Assembly: GCA_963780345.1 (NCBI GenBank)
Contig: CAWABU010000002.1
Span: 248,001-312,000 of the forward strand
Direction of reading: 5' to 3'
Length of the DNA stretch: 64,000 bases
Source: PALSA-693 sp963780345
GTDB lineage: Bacteria > Actinomycetota > Acidimicrobiia > Acidimicrobiales > Palsa-688
Shown here: piece by piece, positions 25,534 through 33,110 of the stretch
Numbering within the stretch: position 1 is the first letter of the stretch
Layout: every line of letters begins with the position of its first letter
The notes under the pieces: generated by a model
What the model saw: only the letters and a program-made list of their open reading frames with translations
What the model was told of the DNA's origin: nothing
The model's database searches: none
Made by a program: the position numbers and the translations under genes

Positions 25534-27198
25534 TCAGTACCGCTGCAGTTCCCGGGCCAACTGGTCGAGGCCCATGTCGCCCAGGTCCAGGGCGAAGCGG
25601 TGGAAGTCCTTGAGGTCGAAAGCCCCGCCCTTGCGGTCTTTCGCCGCCTGCCGGCACTCGAGCCACACTCGCTCACCGACCTTGTAGGAGATGGCCTGCC
25701 CGGGCAGACCGAGGTACCGGTCGATTTCTGAGGCCACGAAATCGGCGGGAAAGCAGGACCGCTCGATCATGAACGGCAGCGCCAGCTCGGCCGTCCACCG
25801 CTCGCCCGGATGGTAGGCCTCGTCGGAAGGGATGGGAAGCTCGAGGTGCATCCCGATGTCGACGATGACCCGAACGGCGCGCATCGCTTGCGCCGCCAGC
25901 ATGCCGAGCTCAAAGGCGGGGTCGTCGAGATAGCCCAGCTCCCCCATCAGGCGCTCCGCATACAGGGCCCATCCCTCGCCGTGGCCGGAGGTGAAGGCGG
26001 CGAGGCGCTGAAACCGGGTCAGGTGCTCGCGGCGATAGAGAACCTGAGCGACCTGCAGATGGTGGCCGGGAACGCCCTCGTGGTAGCAGATCGAAACTTC
26101 CCGCCACAGGGGAAAGCGGGTCTTTCCGAGGGTCGGGTACCAGGTGCGTCCGGGCCGGGAGAAGTCCTCACTCGGAGGGGTGTAATACATGGCCGCGGCG
26201 CCACCGGGCGGGGCGATCATGGCTTCACAGCGCCGGATGGGATCGGCAATGTCGAAGTGGACGCCGTCCAGGGTGCTGATGGTCGCGTCGATGAGCTCCT
26301 GGTTCCACGCCTGGAAGGCGTCGACGCCGTCGATGACCCGGTTCGGATCCGCCTCGAGTTGATCGATGACCTCCGGGAGCGATCTTCCCGGCGCGATCTG
26401 CTCGCAGACCGCCGACATCCGGGCTTCGATGCGTCGCAGTTCGGACCAGCCGAACAGGTAGGTGTGCTCGAGGTCAAGATCGGATCCGGTGAAATACCGG
26501 GCCGCCACGGTGTAAAGGTCCCGTCCCACAGGATCGACCGGCGTGGCTCCGGGGAGGTACTGCTGCCGCAGCCAGGTTCCGAACTCGAGATAGGCCCGGG
26601 CGGCGGAACGGGCGCCCTGCTCGAGGGCAGCGGCGCTCGGCCCGCCGGGGTAGCGGCGAACCAGGCGGGCGAAGTACGACGCGCTCTCGTCGCGGCGCCC
26701 GCCCCAGACATCGCATTGGGCGGCGCAGGCCGCCACCTGTCGGCGGGCCGACACCACCCGGCGGGCCAGTCCCTCTTGCAGGGTCGCGCGCAGGCCTTCG
26801 AGCGCGGCCTGGACGGCCTGCAGGCGAGCAGCCACCACCTCCCAGTCCGCCTCGCCGGCAAGCGGCATCAGATCAAAGGCCCGCCGAACCGAGTCCTGTG
26901 GGCTGTGCAACACCCGCATCGAGCGGAAGGCGTCACCGGCGTCGTGGAGAGCCAGGCTGGACGCCAGCCGCTCGGCCATCACGTCGGCCGCAATGCGCTC
27001 GGCTTCGGTTGTCTTCGGCGCCGCCACGACCGCGGCCAGCGTCGTGCGCTGCAACTCGGCTCGCTCTTCCAGACCCACCGGGGAGAGATCGGGCAACCGG
27101 TCGTCGTGGCCCGGGACGCCCCACGCGGTGGCTTCGACCGGGTCGCTGGCGGCCATCCGGTTGATGTAAGTGTCGGCCAGCACTGAAACACTCGTCAT
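25534..27198 (-). CDS. DUF885-family protein (putative metallopeptidase-like)
   Basis: Protein of 554 residues of the DUF885 family. The conserved C-terminal-half motif CYHEGVPGHHLQVAQ (HEGxPGHH) resembles a zinc-peptidase helix, followed by EGWALYAERLMGELGY and the late VGERVWLECRQ. Function is not established for the family; peptidase activity is inferred. ATG 27198 is used because homology (a short leader, then DTYINRMAASDP) starts there; the open frame continuing to 27663 is low-complexity and has no support. Confidence 0.82.
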   Translation of the reverse strand: MTSVSVLADTYINRMAASDPVEATAWGVPGHDDRLPDLSPVGLEERAELQRTTLAAVVAAPKTTEAERIAADVMAERLASSLALHDAGDAFRSMRVLHSPQDSVRRAFDLMPLAGEADWEVVAARLQAVQAALEGLRATLQEGLARRVVSARRQVAACAAQCDVWGGRRDESASYFARLVRRYPGGPSAAALEQGARSAARAYLEFGTWLRQQYLPGATPVDPVGRDLYTVAARYFTGSDLDLEHTYLFGWSELRRIEARMSAVCEQIAPGRSLPEVIDQLEADPNRVIDGVDAFQAWNQELIDATISTLDGVHFDIADPIRRCEAMIAPPGGAAAMYYTPPSEDFSRPGRTWYPTLGKTRFPLWREVSICYHEGVPGHHLQVAQVLYRREHLTRFQRLAAFTSGHGEGWALYAERLMGELGYLDDPAFELGMLAAQAMRAVRVIVDIGMHLELPIPSDEAYHPGERWTAELALPFMIERSCFPADFVASEIDRYLGLPGQAISYKVGERVWLECRQAAKDRKGGAFDLKDFHRFALDLGDMGLDQLARELQRY

Positions 27199-27326
27199 GG
27201 CCCGCTCACCATGGCGGCCTCTCTGGACGGGGACGGCAGGGTGGCATCGGGGAGAGTATGGCAGGACCGGATCGGGCCCGGGCGCGTCCACGCCGACCGG
27301 GCCCCGTCCATGCGACTCTGCTCCGC

Positions 27327-28463
27327 CTAGGACGGGGCCGGAATCGCCTGGCTGACGTAGAACTGGAAGGGAACGGCAGCGCCGGCCACCACCAGGTCGC
27401 CCACATACATGCCGTACGGCACGTTGGTGGTATCGATGGCAACCCTGGCGGCGGGACCGCCGTCGTGGGTCGTCGGGGCGACCACGATGCGGTTCTTCGG
27501 TAGCACGGTCCCCCCGGGTGAGATGCCCGTGAGGTCCTGGGCCTCGATCTGGCCGGCCGCCGGGAGCGGCCAGGTCACGTGTTCCACCGGGTGCAGGCCG
27601 GTCAGACCCCGCCGGGTAGAGGTGGGCCGGGCCTCCGCCTCGATGGCCCCGACCACATCCCACCCAGATCCTCCGAGCCGCACCAGATCCTGGGTCAGCT
27701 GCCAGGTCAGGCGCAGGCCGTCCCGGAGGGCGTGGGTGGCGTCGTAGCGTCCGGACGTCAGCTGCGAGCCAACCTCCGCGGCGTAGTCGGCGTACACCCG
27801 TATCGATCGGTCGGCGTACTCGAGGACGCGGTGGCGGTAGACGGCCGCCAGGAGCTGCAGGGCGTCGGCCGGGTCCATCTGGGCGGCCGAACCCGTCGAT
27901 CCCGGCCCGCCGGCGGTGGGTTTCGCCGCCACAATCTTCTTGATCCAGAGTTCCCAGAGCGGGCAGGCCTGCTCGATGAGGACCTGGCCGAAGATGCTCC
28001 CCGGCCCGTCGGCCAAGCGAATGATCTTGAGCGCCTTGACCCGGCGGCGGCGGCCCTGGTCGGTGACCAGGAGGTAACCGCGGTCGACTTCGACCCGCCC
28101 GTCCACGCTATGGGCGAGGTCGAAGGAAAAGGCGATGCAGTTGTCCGTCCTGATCACGTCGAAGGCCAGAATGTTGGTCAATTGCTCGGTGCCGAGCTCG
28201 GCCACCTCCAGGTACGTCCGGCGCCACGGACCGTGGTCCGAAGGGTCGGCCGGCGACCACGGATCGCTCGCCGACGGCCCGATCGCCGTCACGGTCTTGA
28301 AGAGGCCTCCGCCGTACTCCTTCCATCGCGCCGGGTCCACCGTTTCGAACAATTCGGCAAGGGGTGTTTTGGCCGCGACTTCGAATTCGGCGAGTACGGC
28401 TCTGGCCGGTCCTCCGCCGACCATCACTTCCGTGTCGGCGCAACTTTCTCCCCCACCAGCCAT
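27327..28463 (-). CDS. Hypothetical protein with helical segment and C-terminal beta-sandwich
   Basis: Unknown protein of 378 residues. Residues about 20-180 look like an alpha/beta ligand-binding domain. Residues about 205-275 are helical with Trp/Tyr heptads (YADRSIRVYADYAAEVGSQL ... LTWQLTQDLVRL). The C-terminal 80 residues form a predicted beta-sandwich with DLTGISPGGTVLP and VPYGMYVGDLVVAG. The last part clearly resembles the C-terminal half of the protein at 30928-31533 (DLT, PGLYHGHILAVG), across the divergent promoter region. That ties it to the isoprenoid gene cluster, perhaps as a granule- or lipid-surface protein. No signal peptide. Confidence 0.65.
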   Translation of the reverse strand: MAGGGESCADTEVMVGGGPARAVLAEFEVAAKTPLAELFETVDPARWKEYGGGLFKTVTAIGPSASDPWSPADPSDHGPWRRTYLEVAELGTEQLTNILAFDVIRTDNCIAFSFDLAHSVDGRVEVDRGYLLVTDQGRRRRVKALKIIRLADGPGSIFGQVLIEQACPLWELWIKKIVAAKPTAGGPGSTGSAAQMDPADALQLLAAVYRHRVLEYADRSIRVYADYAAEVGSQLTSGRYDATHALRDGLRLTWQLTQDLVRLGGSGWDVVGAIEAEARPTSTRRGLTGLHPVEHVTWPLPAAGQIEAQDLTGISPGGTVLPKNRIVVAPTTHDGGPAARVAIDTTNVPYGMYVGDLVVAGAAVPFQFYVSQAIPAPS

Positions 28464-28807
28464 CGCTCGCCCTCGTTTTTATCGCTCGCGGCCGACCTGC
28501 ATGCGAGATACGACCCAGCCGGGACCCGGGCCATATGCGGATCCATTGGTGGTCGCGATTGCCGACCCCGGGTCCGCCATGGTGACGACAAACCCTACCG
28601 CCACCCGCGGACTCGATCAATGGCCGGGAAGACGGGCCATGGTCGGAAGACGGGGACGGGACCGGGCGAGTGATCGGTCGCCCTCGCAGGCTATGGTCGC
28701 GTCATGGCGTTGGCAGGAATGGCCCGGGACTGTGTTGCGCCTGTTGCCGGTGTACGACCGCCGCGAACTCCGGTGCGGCCGAATATCTCACGGCGACAAT
28801 TCGTCAA
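28464..28807. other. Divergent intergenic region, 344 bp
   Basis: Lies between the divergent starts at 28463 and 28808. It holds the promoters of both directions but no gene I can support. The rightward side ends with GACAAT (28795-28800), 7 nt before ATG 28808. The leftward gene has a GAGGGCGAG ribosome site and an A-rich stretch upstream. No operator or RNA structure stands out. Confidence 0.5.
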
Positions 28808-29065
28808 ATGACCAGGGCGCATCTTGCTCCGCCCCGAGCTGCGGACAGTGGTGACTGGGACCTTCTTGTCGACGAAGGGACGCGGATCGCGAGTGAGGCC
28901 ATCGAGACGTGGGCGGCGACAGCGAAGGGCTTGGTCAAAGGCGAGGCGGGGGCCGTCATGGCCGCCGCGGTGGTCAACGCCGCGACCTGGTGGTTCGACT
29001 GGGCCAAGACCTGGCAGGAACTGCCGTTTCTGGGTGGCGCCGGCGGCCAGGACCGACGAGCCTGA
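28808..29065 (+). CDS. Small helical (phasin-like) protein
   Basis: Unknown protein of 85 residues. After a short polar leader it is a helical hairpin with aromatic anchors: DWDLLVDEGTRIASEAIETW, then VMAAAVVNAATWWFDWAKTW. Length and pattern recall polyhydroxyalkanoate phasins and related amphipathic granule proteins, but I cannot name a family. ATG 28808 lies 7 nt after GACAAT and has no ribosome site, so it is likely leaderless. First gene of the run that includes the desaturase-like enzyme and the polyprenyl synthase. Confidence 0.55.
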   Translation: MTRAHLAPPRAADSGDWDLLVDEGTRIASEAIETWAATAKGLVKGEAGAVMAAAVVNAATWWFDWAKTWQELPFLGGAGGQDRRA

Positions 29066-29089
29066 CCCCGGCCAACGAGCGGTCCGGCC

Positions 29090-30931
29090 GTGGCCCTACA
29101 GCGCGTGGCGATCCTGGGCGGTGGCATGGCCGGTCTGGCGGCGGCTTGGCGGCTGACCCGGCCCGGCGGTCCTGGGGCCGACGTGACCATCTACCAGCGA
29201 GGGTTCCGCCTCGGCGGCAAGGGCGCCAGTTCCCGGGGACCCCACGGGCGCATTCAGGAGCACGGGCTGCACGTGTGGCCGGGGTATTACGACAACGCCT
29301 TCCGATTGATCCGGGACTGTTACGGAGAACTGGATCGCCCGCACACCGATCCGGCCGTACCCATCCAGTCTTTCCACGATGCGTTTTTCCCGGCCAGCAC
29401 GATCGGGCTGTTCGGACCCGAGGTCAACCAGCCGTGGGTCGCCACCTTTCCCGAGAACGGCCTGGTACCAGGCGACGGCCCGGTGCCGGCCCTCGACCCC
29501 GGCGATCTGCTGCAGCGGGGCGCGGCGCTGCTCGGGAGCCTGACCGAGTCATTCGTCGGCAGCGGGCCCCCGGCCCGGGCCCAGCTCAGCGTCAGCTGGT
29601 ACCCACCGGCCCGCCTGCCGCCGAGCGCGGCGCCCGGCCTGGACGCGCCCGCGTCCGGGACCGCGCCGCTCGCCCGAGGTCTGGCCGAGCTGGTCGGCGC
29701 CATCGTCCGGGGGATCATCACGGACCTGCTGCCGACGCGCGGCTACACCGCGATAGACGATCTGGACTTCTGCGAATGGCTGGGCCGGCACGGGGCATCC
29801 CGGCGCGCCCTCGCCAGCCCGCTCATTGGGGGCATGTACGATCTCGTCTTCGGCTATGAGGGTGGTGACCGGCGTCGTCCTCGCTTCTCGGCCGGCACGG
29901 GTTTGCACCTCGCCGGGCGGATGTTCTTGACCTATCGCGGCGGGATCTTCTGGAAAATGCGGGCCGGCATGGGCGACGTCGTCTTTGCCCCGCTCTATGA
30001 GGTCCTCCGCCGCAGAGGCGTGAGGTTCGCCTTCTTCTCGAGAGTCGAACGACTCATCCTGTCCCGGAACCGCAAGTCCGTGCAGTCGATCGTCGTCGCC
30101 CGGCAGGCCACCCTGGATCGAGGCCGTGATCACTACCACCCGTTGGTCCGGATCGGAGGGCTCCCCGTTTTCTCCGAACGCGCCGATGGTGGCCAGCTCG
30201 CAGCCGGCGGCGGCCTCCGCGCCGACGACCTGGAGTCCCACCCGGCCCGGTCGGCGGGCGGCCGCGTGGACCGCCTGGAGGCCGACAGACACTACGACGC
30301 GGTGGTGCTCGCCCTGCCCCCCGCCATGATCGAGCAGGTGGGAAGTGAGCTGATCGCAGCCGATCCGCGGTGGCAGGCGATGGTCGAGCAGGTCGCCGCG
30401 GTTCCGACCCACTCGGCGCAGCTGTGGGTGGAGGAGGACGAGCGCACGCTCGGCTGGCGCCACCCAGCGGCCGTGGTGTCCGGCTTCGGCCATCCGTTTG
30501 ACACCTTCGCCTCGATGAGCCACACCCTGCCGTTCGAGGCCTGGCCGTCGGAACGACAGCCCCGCACGGCCGCCTCGTTTTGCGGGGTGCTCCCGGAAGG
30601 CGAGCGCGGCTCCCGAGCGTTTCCGGCGGCCGCCGTCGCCCGGCTCTGGCCCGCCTACGATCCCGCCACGCTCGTCAGCTGGTACTACCGGGCCAACGTC
30701 GACCCGTCGGACCGCTACGTCACCGCCCGTCCCGGTTCGGGCCGGTATCGCCTTCGGGCCGACGGTAGCGGCTTCGACAACCTGTTCCTCGCCGGGGACT
30801 GGATCGACTCCGGCCTGAACGCCGGGTGCATCGAGGCCGCCACCCTGTCGGGCCTGCAGGCCGCCAACGCCGTCGAGGGCCGCACTCTGACCGAAGGCAC
30901 GGTCGGCTTCGCGCCGCACCGAACGGCATGA
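29090..30931 (+). CDS. FAD-dependent desaturase-like amine oxidase-fold enzyme
   Basis: Flavoprotein of 613 residues related to phytoene desaturase and hydroxysqualene dehydroxylase (HpnE). The dinucleotide motif ILGGGMAGLAAAW is at the N-terminus, a GGKGASSRG / IQEHGLHVWPGYYDN block follows, and the C-terminal FAD signature NLFLAGDWIDSGLNAGCIEAA is intact. It should oxidise or isomerise an isoprenoid. GTG start 25 bp after the small helical gene; its stop overlaps the next ATG (ATGA). With a polyprenyl synthase two genes on, an isoprenoid substrate made in situ is likely. Longer than HpnE (about 420 residues), with insertions near 130-185 and 320-400. Confidence 0.83.
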   Translation: MALQRVAILGGGMAGLAAAWRLTRPGGPGADVTIYQRGFRLGGKGASSRGPHGRIQEHGLHVWPGYYDNAFRLIRDCYGELDRPHTDPAVPIQSFHDAFFPASTIGLFGPEVNQPWVATFPENGLVPGDGPVPALDPGDLLQRGAALLGSLTESFVGSGPPARAQLSVSWYPPARLPPSAAPGLDAPASGTAPLARGLAELVGAIVRGIITDLLPTRGYTAIDDLDFCEWLGRHGASRRALASPLIGGMYDLVFGYEGGDRRRPRFSAGTGLHLAGRMFLTYRGGIFWKMRAGMGDVVFAPLYEVLRRRGVRFAFFSRVERLILSRNRKSVQSIVVARQATLDRGRDHYHPLVRIGGLPVFSERADGGQLAAGGGLRADDLESHPARSAGGRVDRLEADRHYDAVVLALPPAMIEQVGSELIAADPRWQAMVEQVAAVPTHSAQLWVEEDERTLGWRHPAAVVSGFGHPFDTFASMSHTLPFEAWPSERQPRTAASFCGVLPEGERGSRAFPAAAVARLWPAYDPATLVSWYYRANVDPSDRYVTARPGSGRYRLRADGSGFDNLFLAGDWIDSGLNAGCIEAATLSGLQAANAVEGRTLTEGTVGFAPHRTA

Positions 30932-31533
30932 GCGATCTTCCGCCCCCGTGGGCGTCGGTTGCCGACATCGGGCAACTCGGCTTCGAGACCGCGGCGACAG
31001 TGGTCGAGCGCCTCATGGCGCTGACCCGGCTCACCTTGAGCCGGCAGCCCCACGGCCTGACCTTTCCCCTCCTTCCCGCCACCGGCGACGGCGTCGAGGC
31101 TCGCCGGCTACGCGCCGAGGCCGAGCGGCTCATCGATCTCTACGCCGACTGGACGCGGTCGCTCGTACAGGCGGCGGTGGACGCCGCCGATGGCAGCCGG
31201 GCCGCCCCCGAACGACTTGCTCTGGGCCCGGTGGAGCCGGGCGCGGCGGCGGACGCGTGCGTCTGGCTCCACATCCTGGATGGACCCGCTGCCGGCCCCA
31301 CGACCCTGCGCGCCACAGATCTGACGGCCCACCACGGGGGCGTGATCCCTGCGGGCGCGGTGCGCTTCGATCCGGCCAGCCTCGACACCGCCAGCCCGCG
31401 GACCAGTCGGGAAGTGACCGTGCGGGTAACCGTGCCACCCGGCGCCGCGCCCGGCCTGTACCACGGCCACATCCTGGCGGTGGGGATCCCCGAAGTGTCC
31501 CTCGAACTGCGCCTCCATGTGCAGGCGCCGTGA
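30928..31533 (+). CDS. Hypothetical protein: phasin-like helices plus beta-sandwich
   Basis: Unknown protein of 201 residues. The N-terminal 95 residues are helical (FETAATVVERLMALTRL, AERLIDLYADWTRSLVQAAV). The C-terminal 90 residues are a predicted Ig-like beta-sandwich with DLTAHHGGVIPAGAVRF and GAAPGLYHGHILAVG, resembling the end of the protein at 27327-28463. ATG overlaps the desaturase stop and its own stop overlaps the synthase GTG (GTGA), so it is made in step with both enzymes. It may organise or dock the pathway on a hydrophobic surface; this is inference. Confidence 0.68.
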   Translation: MSDLPPPWASVADIGQLGFETAATVVERLMALTRLTLSRQPHGLTFPLLPATGDGVEARRLRAEAERLIDLYADWTRSLVQAAVDAADGSRAAPERLALGPVEPGAAADACVWLHILDGPAAGPTTLRATDLTAHHGGVIPAGAVRFDPASLDTASPRTSREVTVRVTVPPGAAPGLYHGHILAVGIPEVSLELRLHVQAP

Positions 31534-32564
31534 CCGTCACCTCTAGCGACGTTGAAGCCCGCCTGGCCCGCTACGGGGCTATCACCGCCGAAGCGGCCGT
31601 ACCGTACCTGCCATCCGACCCCGCCGGGGCCACGTTGTACGACCTGGCCGCCGATTACCCGCGCCGGGGCGGGAAGGCCATCAGACCCGGCCTGTGCCTG
31701 GCCGCGTGCTCCGCCTTCGGTGGCGAGACCGAGGAAGCCGTGCTGTCGGCGGTCGCCATCGAGCTGCTGCACAACGCCTTCCTCGTGCACGACGATGTCG
31801 AGGACGCCAGCCATCTCCGCCGCGGCCTCCCGACGCTCCATGTCGCCCACGGCGTACCGCTCGCCATCAACGCCGGCGACGCCCTGGCCGTGCTGGCGCA
31901 CGCGCCCCTGCGTGACAACCGGGCCCGGCTGGGCTCGAGGCTGGCTTCGCTGGTGGCAGAGGAATTCGATCTCATGGAACGGCGGACACTGGAAGGCCAG
32001 GCGATGGAGCTCGGCTGGCGCCGCGACGGACGCCTCGACCTGACCCCCGAGGACTACCTGGATCTGGTGCTCCGTAAGACCTGCTGGTACACGACGATTC
32101 ACCCCCTCCGCGTCGGCGCCCTCATCGGGTCGTGGGCCAAGGCCAATCTGGAGCCCCTCGTGATTTTCGGGTCGTATCTCGGTGCGGCGTTCCAGATCGC
32201 CGACGATCTCCTCAACCTCGATGCCGGCGCGGCCGGGTACGGCAAGGAGCCGTTTGGCGACCTGCAGGAGGGCAAGCGGACCCTGATGGTCATCCACCTC
32301 CTCGCTACGGCCGACCCCGCAGAACGCCATTTCGTCGCCGACTACTTCGCCGAGGATCACCGGCCGCGATCGAGCGCCGCGACCCAGACCATCTTCGAGC
32401 TGATGGTGGCCAACGGCAGTATTGACTACGCCCACCGCTTCGGGCAGGGCATCGCCGATGCCGCCCGGGCGTGCTTCGACGACGCCTTCCGCGGCGCCCC
32501 CGACAGCGAGGAACGCCGGTTCCTTTGGGATATCATCGGATGGATGCTCGACCGGAATCGGTGA
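31530..32564 (+). CDS. Polyprenyl (isoprenyl diphosphate) synthase
   Basis: Trans-prenyl chain-elongation enzyme of 344 residues. First aspartate-rich motif Asp88-Asp-x-x-Asp92 (HDDVED) with following RRGLPTLH; GGKAIRPGL before it; second motif FQIADDLLNLD, with the normal GDLQEGKRT lysine region after it. It adds isopentenyl diphosphate to an allylic primer. The residues just before the first motif (Phe-Leu-Val) would not block a chain of C20 or longer, but length is not decidable here. GTG 31530 overlaps the upstream stop; the longer frame from 30948 is the shifted upstream gene. Confidence 0.9.
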   Translation: MTVTSSDVEARLARYGAITAEAAVPYLPSDPAGATLYDLAADYPRRGGKAIRPGLCLAACSAFGGETEEAVLSAVAIELLHNAFLVHDDVEDASHLRRGLPTLHVAHGVPLAINAGDALAVLAHAPLRDNRARLGSRLASLVAEEFDLMERRTLEGQAMELGWRRDGRLDLTPEDYLDLVLRKTCWYTTIHPLRVGALIGSWAKANLEPLVIFGSYLGAAFQIADDLLNLDAGAAGYGKEPFGDLQEGKRTLMVIHLLATADPAERHFVADYFAEDHRPRSSAATQTIFELMVANGSIDYAHRFGQGIADAARACFDDAFRGAPDSEERRFLWDIIGWMLDRNR

Positions 32565-32642
32565 TCGTCGACCGCGGATGAGGTGAACTCCCTCACGAGA
32601 GCTTCGGTCGGGGACGACTGACGACAGAAGGGAGGGGAGCAG

Positions 32643-33110
32643 ATGGCGGAGGGGTCCGAACGCCAGCGGGAGCAATTTCAACAGATCGTCGACGACTGGG
32701 CGGATCTGGCGAATCGTCTCGTATCCAGATCGGCGGCGTTGGCCAAACGCATGGTCCGCCAGGAGCCGGGGGAGCGATCGGGCCTGGACGGACCCCTCCA
32801 GGATCTCTGGATGACCATGGTCGATGCTGCGGGGGATGTCGCCGAACTGTCGTACCGGTGGGTCCAGGCGGTCGACGGGCTGGCGGGGTTCGGACCGCGA
32901 CCGGACAGCGGGGGAACCGCCCGTCGCCCCCGGTCCGGATGCGAGCGAGTCTCCGGCGGCCGGCTCTCCCCCGGGCGGCCAGCCCGCCCGGAAGAGACCA
33001 ACCCGCCCAAAACCGGCCAGCCCCCCCGAAACCGGGAGCGGCAACCGCGACACGGACGCGGGCCGGGCCCCGTGACCACGACCAGGGAGGCGGGACCCGC
33101 TCTTGGCTGA
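32643..33110 (+). CDS. Phasin-like small protein with basic Pro-rich tail
   Basis: Unknown protein of 155 residues. The first 85 form a helical hairpin (DDWADLANRLVSRSAALAKRM; DLWMTMVDAAGDVAELSYRWVQAVDGL), like the helices of the 28808 and 30928 proteins. The remaining 70 residues are Pro/Arg/Gly-rich and probably disordered. ATG has a strong GGAGGGGAG site. Its stop lies inside the start of the cyclase gene (8-nt overlap). I infer a lipid- or granule-associated role from the helix pattern only; the low-complexity tail could partly be chance reading frame. Confidence 0.6.
   Translation: MAEGSERQREQFQQIVDDWADLANRLVSRSAALAKRMVRQEPGERSGLDGPLQDLWMTMVDAAGDVAELSYRWVQAVDGLAGFGPRPDSGGTARRPRSGCERVSGGRLSPGRPARPEETNPPKTGQPPRNRERQPRHGRGPGPVTTTREAGPALG

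Noticed and set aside
28909..29859. Long plus-strand ORF overlapping the FAD enzyme
   Set aside because: It is an Arg/Gly/Pro-rich shadow frame of the flavoprotein gene.
30948..31529. N-terminal extension of the polyprenyl synthase
   Set aside because: It is the shifted frame of the overlapping 30928-31533 gene; the synthase homology starts at the GTGA overlap.
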